NCBI GenBank assembly: GCA_900755985.1
Contig: CAAEIL010000140.1
Coordinates: 1-7,968, forward strand
Source of the DNA: Bacteroidales bacterium
Lineage (GTDB): Bacteria > Bacteroidota > Bacteroidia > Bacteroidales > Muribaculaceae
DNA length: 7,968 bases
Direction: 5' to 3'
This document shows, in pieces, positions 1 through 7,505 of this stretch. The first letter of the stretch is position 1; each line of letters begins with the position of its first letter. The translations under genes and the position numbers were made by a program. The notes under the pieces were generated by a model. It saw only the letters and a list, made by a program, of their open reading frames with translations. It had not been told where the DNA came from and ran no database searches.

Positions 1-9
1 CGGGGGCAT
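1..9 (-). other. possible start of a fourth operon gene, cut by window edge
   Basis: On the minus strand an ATG lies at positions 9-7, directly preceded by an A-rich run (AAACAAAAAAAATG). That context resembles Bacteroidetes translation starts, which often depend on A-rich upstream sequence instead of a Shine-Dalgarno. It is 81 bases past the stop of the M16 peptidase gene on the same strand. Only three codons (Met-Pro-Pro) are visible, so neither the product nor the reality of the gene can be judged. Confidence 0.22.
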
Positions 10-48
10 TTTTTTTGTTTAGTATTCTGAAGCGTCTGGCGCGACAGT

Positions 49-75
49 CATGCGAGCCTGCATGGCTACTGCATG
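49..75. repeat. imperfect inverted repeat after the M16 gene
   Basis: CATGC (49-53) pairs with GCATG (71-75) and AGCC (55-58) pairs with GGCT (64-67). The result is a nine-pair stem with a 1x3 internal loop and a TGCAT apical loop. It lies 16 bases past the M16 stop codon on the minus strand. No T-run follows it in the minus direction, so it is not a standard intrinsic terminator. It could be a 3'-end stabilising or processing hairpin between operon genes, or chance. Confidence 0.35.
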
Positions 76-90
76 GTTATTACCTGATGA

Positions 91-3066
91 CTATTTAGTT
101 CCGGGGATAACATGCATTATCATGCGTTTTTTCGTACCTTTCGATGCTAAAAAACCGATTTTACGAAGACGTTCTATCCGCCCATCGTATTTTAGTAAAT
201 CTTGCAGTCTGGTATCATGTTTGCCTGTAATAATATAATTTATGAGGTCGATACGCGCTGCACCTGGTGCAATACAAGTCGAATGATACTGTTTATATTT
301 CGTTGAGACGATCTCTCCTTCGATATATTCCTCGATATCTTCTTCGCCATCAAAACTATTACATGTAAAAACTTGTTCAATGGCTTCTTTTACATAGGGA
401 ATATTTTTATCCGAACACTTGCATATAATAGAGTATGTACCCAAGTCATAAGCATCATTGAAAGTATAGCTGACATCGAGGCTGTATACTTTGGGATCTT
501 CATTTTTCCGAAGAATGTCAAAAAGCTTTCGCTGGGCATAATCCATAAAAACCTCAAAATCAGCATCCGTACATTCCGTTTTGCTGATATTCTCAATCAT
601 GCGATATTCGACAAAATATGTCTGCGAACTCTCGTCCTTGGCATCACCGTTTACCTGCAATACAATGTCACTGTCACGTTTATCGTATTGCGGCAATGTG
701 GTGGCACATTTTATCCCTACCGGTGGCGCCTGGGCAATGAGGCGAGAAATATAATTTGAGGCCATAGCTGTATAAGAGTCGCCCGGCTCGATATCACCGC
801 TTATAATATAATCGAACTGCGCCGGATTGCTGAAAAGCAGTCGGGCCGCCTCTCGTACGGTATTTTCGTCGGCTTTGGCTAAATCTGCCGTTGAGGCGTT
901 GCCCAAGAGGGGATTATTACCGAATATATTGTCATTAAAACTATTCTGCAGATATACTGTATGAGACTTATTGTACTCGTCTTGTATTCTGATAAATTCG
1001 TCAAGATTATTCTTGAAAGAAGGATTTCCAGACATGCCGATTGTGCCAATTTCGCCTAACAATTCAAGCATATAAGGCAGACTTCCCCGGGGTCCTGAAA
1101 TGTTTATAAGCGAACTATTAAATTCGCTTACAACACTGGCCTCAATGTTGTGCTCCAATAATATTTTTCTATAGTCACCGTCAGTCAATTTTCCCCAAAA
1201 GAGAAAATCGGGGACCATGTCGGCAAAGTATGCATTATTCCACAGTTGGTCGGTATCAGCGTCGGGATGAAGTTCGGCCAAAGTCGCCACAATATCATTA
1301 ACGCCAAATTCGCTAACCGCAGAGATTGTAATCATGTTTGGTTCGTCAGAGTCAGGTGCGATCCACAGGCGTGTCAAAGGCACGTGCCCCATGCTGTCTT
1401 TGGCACACGGATAATAACCCAGCAATGCATGGTGTCTTGTTGAGGGATCGCCTACGTAGCCACCAAACGTATTTCTTTCGAAATTTACATCACCTAATGA
1501 TATGTATGACTTTCCGACAAGTGAATCGGCGCGACTTTCGAACTGTTCATACGCCGGTGAGGGGATATAAGGCTCTGACGCAGAAGGTTCATCCCAGGCT
1601 TTGCGGACTATCGAAGACAATTTGTCCCTATCAATAAACTTGTCCTCGCCCATAGTGACTAAATAAAATATGTTTTCGGGGGCAAAGATGTCTTTTATCA
1701 TGACATTGAGACTGTCTTTGGGAATATGGATAAGGTCTTCAAATGTTTGTATTTGCTCGCGGTCAGAGTCCCAATAAACAGACAAACCAAGGGTATTGAT
1801 AAAATCGGTCATGTACTCCTGGCGAGTTTTCGTCTTATCACTTTCATACGTCGATGCAACTTGAGACAACATATTCATGACGGACGAATATTCCTGATCT
1901 GTAATACCCGAATGATACCAGCGCGACATCATACTTGTAAGTTTACTCAACGCCATTTCATCGGTCTTTATCAGCGTCATCATCATCTGCGGGGCCCTGG
2001 AAAACATCATCGTATCCCATAATGACACGTTATAATCCAAGAACATGGGAATACGTCGGCAAATTTTTTCCTCAAAAATACCATTCACCATAAGGAAATA
2101 GGACAATGTGACCTTTGTAAAATTTGATTCGTTCTCAGCTCCGAGGCGATTACAGGGCGGTATACGAGACCATACGTTGAAGATACATATGGACTGATTT
2201 TCCGGCAAATTGCTTTTCAGTGCGCATACATCAAGCGGCGGGGGCTCGACATAGTCGAGAGCTGCCATGGCCTTTGCCGATGGTTTTGTCGCCGGGGCTT
2301 TCCCAATGGTATTTTTCAGCAGTTCTATAATCATTGACGGGTCAACATTTCCTATGACAACGACTGCTTTTTCGGCCGGTAAAAACTTTTCGTAATAATA
2401 GCCGGTGAGACTTTTAACCGTAGCAGCACGAACATTGTCCATCATGCCTATTGGAGTACGTCCGTGATAAGACGAACCCTCAAAGAACAAAGCAGAGGTG
2501 TAATCACGGACGAACGCCTCGTCTTCGGCGTCGTATTCATTACAGATGACTTTCTGTTCATGTCCCAGGGCCGCAGAAGTGATGTTGATTCCGCTTGCAA
2601 TCGAGGTCAGGACATCGAAGTATTTGCTTAGATTATCTTTGTCATTGATATCAATGTCGTAAATATCGAAATTGGTATATTCATACGAAGTACCGGCGTT
2701 ATATCCTTCGCCTATAGGATGTCCCAGCTGTATTAAAACACTGTCCAAGATACAGTCCAATTTATAGTCTGAAAGGAACATGCAATGTTCCAGCAAATGG
2801 GCGTAACCCGACTGGCCGGGGCCTTCATCCTGAGAACCGGAGGCCACAACAAGTGATATATCAATAGGCGCCTCATCCTCAAAGTACGGATCTGGGAGAA
2901 TAAAGTAAGCTATTCCGTTGTCAAGACGGCCGCTTACAAAGCAACTGTCCCCCACAATCGCCGTATCAAAAAAATAGCGGCCGGCAGATGCACCACCGGA
3001 GGCTTCAAGGTTGGACAAAAGGAAAAGAGACCCTAAAAAGGTCAGAAATAATGATCGGTGCCTCAT
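91..3066 (-). CDS. secreted M16 (pitrilysin/insulinase-type) zinc metallopeptidase
   Basis: This 991-residue protein is predicted to be a zinc endopeptidase that cleaves peptides enclosed between two M16 halves, acting outside the cytoplasm. Residues 1-28 form a signal peptide (basic MRHR, hydrophobic core, possible ASA|GR cleavage at 28/29). The N-terminal M16 signature includes LDNG at 48-51 and the inverted zinc motif H90-L-L-E93-H94. The third ligand is probably E177, in VICNEYD. A M16_C-like segment begins near residue 215. The C-terminal half keeps an Arg/Tyr pair (about R853 and Y861, RKNEDPKVYS) like the substrate-binding pair of the family. The length fits full two-half enzymes, and all catalytic residues seem present. 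It is the last complete gene of the minus-strand operon, 48 bases after the binding-protein stop. Its upstream region is AT-rich with no clear Shine-Dalgarno. It is visibly richer in A+T than its neighbours. The substrate is unknown. Confidence 0.93.
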   Translation of the reverse strand: MRHRSLFLTFLGSLFLLSNLEASGGASAGRYFFDTAIVGDSCFVSGRLDNGIAYFILPDPYFEDEAPIDISLVVASGSQDEGPGQSGYAHLLEHCMFLSDYKLDCILDSVLIQLGHPIGEGYNAGTSYEYTNFDIYDIDINDKDNLSKYFDVLTSIASGINITSAALGHEQKVICNEYDAEDEAFVRDYTSALFFEGSSYHGRTPIGMMDNVRAATVKSLTGYYYEKFLPAEKAVVVIGNVDPSMIIELLKNTIGKAPATKPSAKAMAALDYVEPPPLDVCALKSNLPENQSICIFNVWSRIPPCNRLGAENESNFTKVTLSYFLMVNGIFEEKICRRIPMFLDYNVSLWDTMMFSRAPQMMMTLIKTDEMALSKLTSMMSRWYHSGITDQEYSSVMNMLSQVASTYESDKTKTRQEYMTDFINTLGLSVYWDSDREQIQTFEDLIHIPKDSLNVMIKDIFAPENIFYLVTMGEDKFIDRDKLSSIVRKAWDEPSASEPYIPSPAYEQFESRADSLVGKSYISLGDVNFERNTFGGYVGDPSTRHHALLGYYPCAKDSMGHVPLTRLWIAPDSDEPNMITISAVSEFGVNDIVATLAELHPDADTDQLWNNAYFADMVPDFLFWGKLTDGDYRKILLEHNIEASVVSEFNSSLINISGPRGSLPYMLELLGEIGTIGMSGNPSFKNNLDEFIRIQDEYNKSHTVYLQNSFNDNIFGNNPLLGNASTADLAKADENTVREAARLLFSNPAQFDYIISGDIEPGDSYTAMASNYISRLIAQAPPVGIKCATTLPQYDKRDSDIVLQVNGDAKDESSQTYFVEYRMIENISKTECTDADFEVFMDYAQRKLFDILRKNEDPKVYSLDVSYTFNDAYDLGTYSIICKCSDKNIPYVKEAIEQVFTCNSFDGEEDIEEYIEGEIVSTKYKQYHSTCIAPGAARIDLINYIITGKHDTRLQDLLKYDGRIERLRKIGFLASKGTKKRMIMHVIPGTK

Positions 3067-3089
3067 AATATGATTATAAGTTTAACAAT

Positions 3090-3103
3090 GGTATGCAAAT
3101 ACC
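3090..3103 (-). repeat. short hairpin between binding-protein and M16 genes
   Basis: The minus strand reads GGTAT-TTGC-ATACC, a perfect five-pair stem with a four-base loop. It lies between the stop of the binding-protein gene (3115) and the M16 start (3066). No T-run follows. No TAnnTTTG promoter box was found in this gap, so the M16 gene is probably read through from upstream. The hairpin might tune processing or read-through between the two genes. Confidence 0.35.
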
Positions 3104-3114
3104 TGATGTCCGGT

Positions 3115-4242
3115 CTATTGCAGAACCTTGAAATAACGCAGCTCTGTATGCTCGGGACATAGTTCGGGATGGAGTATGCGCAGGTAGTCGGCAAGAATAC
3201 GCTCGGGGTGGAAAGCAATATCCTCGTAGTATCCCGACGCTGATGTATCGGTGTAGTAAACCTTGCCCGAACTCATCGGCCGCATGTCGGCGTTGAGACG
3301 GTTGGCCGAAACAACGTCGCCCCGGCTAAGCGGCCCGAACGAGCGTATAAGCCAAAAGTCGGCATCGCGGCCACGGTCATAGACCACGGCATAGTCCCCG
3401 CTAACCGAACCCGTCGAGCGATTGTCGTCAAAGATGACACGTCCGCCGGCGTCAGCTATCATTCGTGCGGCATACGATCCTCCGGCAGGCTGCGCCCACT
3501 GTCCCGAATATTCCATATCGGTCAGCACCAAGGGTCGCTTCGCATCAACAAGCTTTTCGGCCCGACGCCTGATAGTCTCATAGTCGTGTACTACACGTTG
3601 ATAAATGGCGCGTGCGCTGTCGAGACGTCCGGTCAGGGCTCCTTCGAACAATATCCATTCGGCGCGTCCCAGCGGGGTATCTTCCTTATAGTCGGCCATG
3701 GGCACTACGATGATACCGGCCTTGGCAATGGCACAGTGGTCGCTGTTCTGATAAGGCGACACCAACATTATCTGAGGCGAGACCTCGACAAGGCGTTCGA
3801 GCGATGGCGACATCGAATTGCCGACATCGCATATTTTACCGCTTTCGAGGCCGTTGCGTATCGTCGGCGACGTGAAGTACGAGGCGTCGGCAACGGCCGT
3901 GATCACATCGCCTCTGCCAAGCTCTTCGAGAGCCGAGCTGTGTACCGACGAAAATACCGCAGCCGAATTTACAGGCGTCTTTATCACCGTATATCCTTCA
4001 GGTACATCAACTTGCCCGGAGGTCGCCGGAACAAGTACATAGGCTGCAAGCTTCTTGTCCTTGTTCCAAGGGTCGGCTATGTCGGCCGTGACATAATCGC
4101 CATGATCGACAAGGGTCAGTAACGAACTTTCTGAGGTAAGCGTATCGCCCGCCTCGGTTTGAGTTGACTTTTTGCCGTTCCCCGAACACGAACTTAACAG
4201 CAAGTGTATAGCGGCGAAACACAAAACGGGAGATAACTTCAT
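3115..4242 (-). CDS. lipoprotein, BtuF/FecB-type ABC transporter substrate-binding protein
   Basis: This 375-residue protein probably binds a metal chelate (ferric siderophore, haem or corrinoid) in the periplasm; the exact ligand cannot be read. A lipoprotein signal ends in the lipobox L16-S-S-C19. The residues after the cysteine (SGNGKK) lack the acidic cluster that marks surface export in Bacteroidetes, so a periplasm-facing anchor is likelier. Residues 40-90 form the N-terminal strand region with an NPW-like motif (DPWNK, 57-61). Lobe 1 runs from about 92 to 205 and includes VFSSVHSSALEELG, ICDVGNSMSPSLERLVEVSP and DTPLGRAEW, typical of PF01497. A linking helix (about 206-232) leads to lobe 2 (about 235-375), ending in HPERILADYLRILHPEL. 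Its ATG follows the hydrolase stop by 2 bases, suggesting coupled translation. No permease or ATPase gene is visible, so it is either an orphan or served from elsewhere. Confidence 0.88.
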   Translation of the reverse strand: MKLSPVLCFAAIHLLLSSCSGNGKKSTQTEAGDTLTSESSLLTLVDHGDYVTADIADPWNKDKKLAAYVLVPATSGQVDVPEGYTVIKTPVNSAAVFSSVHSSALEELGRGDVITAVADASYFTSPTIRNGLESGKICDVGNSMSPSLERLVEVSPQIMLVSPYQNSDHCAIAKAGIIVVPMADYKEDTPLGRAEWILFEGALTGRLDSARAIYQRVVHDYETIRRRAEKLVDAKRPLVLTDMEYSGQWAQPAGGSYAARMIADAGGRVIFDDNRSTGSVSGDYAVVYDRGRDADFWLIRSFGPLSRGDVVSANRLNADMRPMSSGKVYYTDTSASGYYEDIAFHPERILADYLRILHPELCPEHTELRYFKVLQ

Positions 4243-4244
4243 TT

Positions 4245-6956
4245 TTATTTAATCAAGATTTTGAGAGAATCTTTGTTGTTAAGAGTTACAATATATACTC
4301 CGGGAAGCAGACTGTCCAGAGCAAATGTCTTATTCCCGTTGACAGGACCGTTGTAAACTTCGGCAACTGTGACTCCGCCGATATTGCTGACATTGATACA
4401 GGCATTGCCGCTATAGTTTACAGTAAGGATATTGTCATTGAAGCTGAGGAAGGTCTTCTCGCCATCGGCGGTGATGTCTGTGACTGCTCCGACGGCACTT
4501 GAATACACAAAGGGTATGACAGGCGAGTATTCTGTATTAAAGCTGCCGTCTGCGGTCTGATATTGTCCGTTGACACGAACGTAATATGTCTGCCCGTCGG
4601 CAAGAGCTTTGCCTACGATACGTATCTCACTGCCGGTCTTGAGGTCGCTGAATCCATCTTTGGGATAGCACAGCTGCGAGTAATACTGTCGCGAGGGGAA
4701 GTTGTCTTTGGCACAGACCTGAATACGGAACGATTTAAGGCCATGCATTTTGGCTATTGCAATCTTCCAGTCGCTGTACAGTGTACCCGAAGCTACAGGA
4801 CGTGTGATTACGGGAGTCTGCGGTATATACTCTTTGGTACGGAAACTGATTGTGGGCGACATCCAGCTCAATCCATTGCGCTCGTAGCGCAGACGTGCAT
4901 AGTGTGTGGTATAACCGGCAAGGCCCGGGTTGACAGCAGCAATATGGCCGTTGCCCGATGTAGCGCGGTATAATATGTCATCTTCGTCAAATTTATCTGT
5001 CGAGGAAAGTTCGAGGGTGACGTCGCGATTGACATTCTTCCAGCGTATCTCGGTGTTTATAGCAACATCTTCGGCTCCGTCCTTGGGGTAATCTATGGTC
5101 AAGACTTTTGCCATAAAGCTACCTGTTGACGATACACCTTCGTGGGCGTTAGTACCACAGGCACGTACACGCCAATATAATTTAGTATCAAGAGGCATCG
5201 AGCTGAATTCGGCCGATGATACTGCACTGGCACTGACTTCGGTCGAGATAAGAAGATTGGACATATCCTGACGGTCTGATATCTCGAAAATATAGTGCGT
5301 AGCTCCGGCAGGTTCGCTCCAAACAAAATCGAAGGGCACTTCGATTGTCTCGCCCTCGGCCGGTGTTTTTAGCACAGGGGCGGCGAGTCGGCCTACTTGT
5401 TGACCGGCAAACACCGGTGCATACTCGTTTCCGTAGCGGTCAAGTATGCATACGGCAAAACTGTAGCCCGACTTATACTCTTTAGGAATAGAATATTGGT
5501 CTGAGTAAGAGACACCTAAAAGATATTCACATTGACGGGTAAAGTTTTGGTGGTCAACATCGTTCGGGACTGCATAAACAGTGTAGCGAACATTTGACGG
5601 GCCTCCGGTCCAGCTGAGTTTGTCTCCCGAAATGCTAACCGACGAAACAACGTCCGACGGACTGACAACAAACCACGGCATAGCCGGAACAAGTGCGTGA
5701 GTGTTGAACACGGTCGTGCGCAGATAGTGTGCAAACTTTGGTGCCGTCTTATACATGTATTTCACCGAATAGAAAATCGAGCCGGGAGCACCCTCAGTGC
5801 AGAACTCGCGGTTGAGGCGGATCTCGTTGGCAAATTCGGCAAAAGTATTGGAGTTGGGTCCTGAGGCGTATGCCATGCCTGGGGCCTTGGACGATAACGA
5901 AAGCGATGATATGGAGTGCGAACTGTAGAAATGACGATTCCACTTCGAGGCTATTCCGCTCCACCATTCGCACACTCCTTTATAGTCTGTTGACGACCCT
6001 ATAGTCCAGTAAATCTGAGGCGAGATAAAATCGAGAGTCTGCCGCGAAATCCAAGCCAGAGGGTCTGAATAAATTCCGTTGTACTGCCAGTCGCTGCTAA
6101 TAGGACACGGAGTGACATCATATTTGCGGGCATGTTCTGTCGAAGTGCAAGCCACACCTGCCGGCGACACACCGAAACGCACCCAGGGCTTTACTTCCTT
6201 GATGGTGCGGTAGACGTCGGCTATCATCATGTTGACATTTTCGCGGCGCCAGTCGGCCAACGACAGTTGACCACCGCCATCGGTGTAAGCTTTGTACCAC
6301 GAGGCATCCTGGTCGGTAATGCCTTGAATGTAGAAATAGTCATCGAATAGCACGCCATCGACATCATAATTGGTGACAATCTCGCGTATTATGTCACAAA
6401 TGCGCTGACGCACCGCAGGGTTGGCCGGTTCGAGAATAGCGGCACCGTTGACATCCTGCACCCAATCGGGATGCTCGCTGCGGTAGTCGCCGGGCATTCC
6501 GCTCCACTGACCTTGCTGTGACTCGAAACGATAAGGATTGACCCAGGCGTGACATTCAATGCCTCGCTTGTGACACTCCTCGACACAGAATTCCAAAGGA
6601 TCGTAGCCCGGATCCATGCCACGTGTTTTCACAAGATCGGACGACCATGGCTCGTACGACGATTTATAAAATGCGTCCGAACGGGAACGTACCTGAAAGT
6701 TTACGGCATTCATATTGTTGACGGCCATGGAATCGAGCATGGTGGTAAGCTCAGATTTTTGTTTATCAATCTGAGCAGTGTTGCCCGTAGATGATATAAC
6801 CGACGATGGCCAGTCAAGACGCCAGACAGTAGCGACCCATGCCGAGCGCATCTCGCGTTTTACCGGCATATCGGCAGCATGTCCGCATAAAGGAATAACG
6901 ACAGCCGAGGCTACAAGCGCCAGCTGTAAGTTTTTAAGAAATAAAGACAGGTTCAT
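4245..6956 (-). CDS. secreted GHL10-type glycoside hydrolase with Fn3/Ig-like modules and T9SS-like C-terminal domain
   Basis: This 903-residue exported enzyme belongs to the GHL10 family (PF02638). E. coli DigH (YddW), which cuts peptide-free peptidoglycan glycans, is a member, so a similar substrate is plausible but unproven. A signal peptide covers residues 1-28 (cleavage near GHAA|D). The barrel spans about 33-420, with REMRSAWVATVW (35-46), NAVNFQVR (83-90), GYDPLEF and RGIECHAWVNPYR (117-143), DGVLFDDYFY (200-209, acidic D200, D205 and D206) and SPQIYW (312-317). Next come about four Fn3/Ig-like modules (roughly 430-520, 525-615, 618-707 and 711-818). Residues 830-903 end in LLPGVYIVTLNNKDSLKILI and resemble a type IX secretion sorting domain. 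An in-frame TAA directly before the ATG fixes the start. It is the first gene of the minus-strand operon, with a candidate promoter at 7029-7036. Whether it is periplasmic or on the surface depends on the host having a T9SS. Confidence 0.9.
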   Translation of the reverse strand: MNLSLFLKNLQLALVASAVVIPLCGHAADMPVKREMRSAWVATVWRLDWPSSVISSTGNTAQIDKQKSELTTMLDSMAVNNMNAVNFQVRSRSDAFYKSSYEPWSSDLVKTRGMDPGYDPLEFCVEECHKRGIECHAWVNPYRFESQQGQWSGMPGDYRSEHPDWVQDVNGAAILEPANPAVRQRICDIIREIVTNYDVDGVLFDDYFYIQGITDQDASWYKAYTDGGGQLSLADWRRENVNMMIADVYRTIKEVKPWVRFGVSPAGVACTSTEHARKYDVTPCPISSDWQYNGIYSDPLAWISRQTLDFISPQIYWTIGSSTDYKGVCEWWSGIASKWNRHFYSSHSISSLSLSSKAPGMAYASGPNSNTFAEFANEIRLNREFCTEGAPGSIFYSVKYMYKTAPKFAHYLRTTVFNTHALVPAMPWFVVSPSDVVSSVSISGDKLSWTGGPSNVRYTVYAVPNDVDHQNFTRQCEYLLGVSYSDQYSIPKEYKSGYSFAVCILDRYGNEYAPVFAGQQVGRLAAPVLKTPAEGETIEVPFDFVWSEPAGATHYIFEISDRQDMSNLLISTEVSASAVSSAEFSSMPLDTKLYWRVRACGTNAHEGVSSTGSFMAKVLTIDYPKDGAEDVAINTEIRWKNVNRDVTLELSSTDKFDEDDILYRATSGNGHIAAVNPGLAGYTTHYARLRYERNGLSWMSPTISFRTKEYIPQTPVITRPVASGTLYSDWKIAIAKMHGLKSFRIQVCAKDNFPSRQYYSQLCYPKDGFSDLKTGSEIRIVGKALADGQTYYVRVNGQYQTADGSFNTEYSPVIPFVYSSAVGAVTDITADGEKTFLSFNDNILTVNYSGNACINVSNIGGVTVAEVYNGPVNGNKTFALDSLLPGVYIVTLNNKDSLKILIK

Positions 6957-6988
6957 TTACAAGAAAATAAGATATTTGCAGGATAACA

Positions 6989-7007
6989 TGATTAATCACA
7001 AGTGTGA
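6989..7007. repeat. overlapping dyads in the hydrolase 5' leader, possible operator
   Basis: TGATTAATCA (6989-6998) is a perfect 10-base palindrome. It overlaps TCACA-AG-TGTGA (6996-7007), a second perfect dyad with a two-base centre. Both lie between the candidate minus-strand promoter and the hydrolase start, about 15-35 bases past the expected transcription start. The two-base centre is too tight for a good RNA hairpin, so a DNA operator is the better guess. No regulator can be named. Confidence 0.3.
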
Positions 7008-7028
7008 GTACTCTTTATTATTTGTCGG

Positions 7029-7036
7029 CAAATTTA
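7029..7036 (-). promoter_or_regulatory. candidate -7 promoter box for the minus-strand operon
   Basis: The plus strand reads CAAATTTA, so the minus strand reads TAAATTTG, an exact match to the Bacteroidetes -7 consensus TAnnTTTG. Transcription would begin near 7022, giving a leader of about 65 bases before the hydrolase ATG at 6956. A TTTG (minus strand, 7051-7054) lies upstream, but the gap is 14 bases, shorter than the usual 19-21, so the -33 element is weak or absent. It was the only exact match I found on the minus strand of this intergenic region. Confidence 0.45.
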
Positions 7037-7054
7037 ATCAAAAAAAACAACAAA

Positions 7055-7249
7055 TCCATCATCGGGATACGACTAAACACAATAATATCGCGACAACGCT
7101 CAAAATGTCACAAAGTCACCGAAAAACAAGGCGGACCGAAAGCATGACTTGTAAAAATCGGAGCGAACTGTAATGGCATAAAAAACGTTATATTGACAAC
7201 TTGAATCGCTGTGATGTGCAAATAACAGCCTGATATGACAAAACACACA
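7055..7249. other. intergenic stretch with no recognised gene
   Basis: This part of the divergent intergenic region shows no convincing ORF, RNA gene or hairpin on either strand. A TTGACA at 7193-7198 has no partner -10 box, and such sigma-70 spacing is not used by Bacteroidetes. A 22-codon ORF at 7105-7173 (plus strand) is basic and shows no recognisable domain. The region may hold regulator sites for either promoter. Confidence 0.5.
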
Positions 7250-7266
7250 GAAAAAATAATTTTTTC
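7250..7266. repeat. AT-rich perfect palindrome upstream of the plus-strand promoter
   Basis: GAAAAAATAATTTTTTC is a perfect 17-base dyad centred on 7258, with only the end bases G and C. It lies just upstream of the expected -33 region of the plus-strand promoter. It could act as an UP-like or bent-DNA element. It lacks a GC stem, so it does not look like a terminator. Confidence 0.4.
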
Positions 7267-7276
7267 TTTATCTCAT

Positions 7277-7307
7277 TTTTACATAACAATAAAAATGACT
7301 ACTTTTG
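7277..7307 (+). promoter_or_regulatory. Bacteroidetes-type promoter for the plus-strand gene
   Basis: TACTTTTG at 7300-7307 matches the -7 consensus TAnnTTTG exactly. TTTT at 7277-7280 lies 19 bases upstream, where the TTTG-like -33 element is expected; it matches only partly. The region before it is very AT-rich. Transcription would start near 7312-7315, leaving a leader of about 285 bases before the start codon at 7599. No other plus-strand match was found between here and that start. Confidence 0.7.
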
Positions 7308-7327
7308 CAGTTGTAAAACCACCGGGC

Positions 7328-7372
7328 ATGACACGAGGTCTGCCGACCTCAGTACTTGCCATTCATATTTAG
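7328..7372 (+). CDS. possible 14-codon upstream ORF in the leader
   Basis: An ATG at 7328 opens a frame reading MTRGLPTSVLAIHI and ending in TAG at 7370-7372. It begins only about 15 bases after the predicted transcription start, so it would be nearly leaderless. The frame stays open upstream to another ATG at 7295, but that one lies before the promoter's -7 box and should not be transcribed from it. Codons 3-8 overlap the perfect hairpin at 7335-7350, so a translating ribosome would melt it, as in attenuation. There is no Shine-Dalgarno, and so short an ORF can occur by chance. Confidence 0.25.
   Translation: MTRGLPTSVLAIHI
7335..7350 (+). other. perfect six-pair hairpin near the 5' end of the leader
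   Basis: GAGGTC (7335-7340) and GACCTC (7345-7350) form a perfect six-pair stem with four G-C pairs around a TGCC loop. It begins about 20 bases after the predicted transcription start, where it could stabilise the transcript or control the overlapping upstream ORF. GACCT in its 3' arm is also complementary to AGGTC at 7582-7586, next to the start of the main gene. No T-run follows. Confidence 0.5.
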
Positions 7373-7431
7373 CTGAATAGCTTATCCCTCAGCCATTCAA
7401 CGTTATTCGATACATAACATATTCAAAATAC

Positions 7432-7449
7432 TAACAGATCTAACAGATA
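7432..7449 (+). repeat. two-copy tandem repeat in the leader
   Basis: TAACAGATC is followed at once by TAACAGATA: two nine-base units that differ only in the last base. They lie in the AT-rich middle of the leader. They could be paired protein-binding sites on DNA or RNA. Two copies are too few to exclude chance. Confidence 0.4.
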
Positions 7450-7505
7450 ATTCTAAATCTCATCAACAAAAATTATTTTTCAATAAAGGTTTACTAACTC
7501 ACCCC

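Noticed and set aside
50..238. Plus-strand ORF of 62 codons over the M16 3' end
   Set aside because: It is antisense to the well-supported M16 C-terminus and has no recognisable domain or promoter.
3586..4122. Plus-strand ORF of 178 codons opposite the binding-protein gene
   Set aside because: It is antisense to a clear lipoprotein gene with family motifs, its translation is Arg/Tyr-rich without any recognisable domain, and long shadow ORFs are common in GC-richer genes.
6870..6956. Hydrolase as a lipoprotein through the cysteine at residue 24
   Set aside because: The residues before Cys24 (I-P-L) do not form a lipobox, and a standard signal peptidase I site follows at GHAA.
6778..7173. Plus-strand ORF of 131 codons spanning the hydrolase start and the intergenic region
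   Set aside because: It overlaps the signal-peptide end of the hydrolase in antisense, has no domain, and changes from antisense coding sequence to AT-rich low-information sequence midway.
7193..7198. TTGACA, like a sigma-70 -35 box
   Set aside because: There is no TATAAT-like box at 16-18 bases, and Bacteroidetes promoters use TTTG and TAnnTTTG instead.
7295..7327. Upstream extension of the short leader ORF to the ATG at 7295
   Set aside because: This extension contains the predicted -7 promoter box and would lie before the transcription start.
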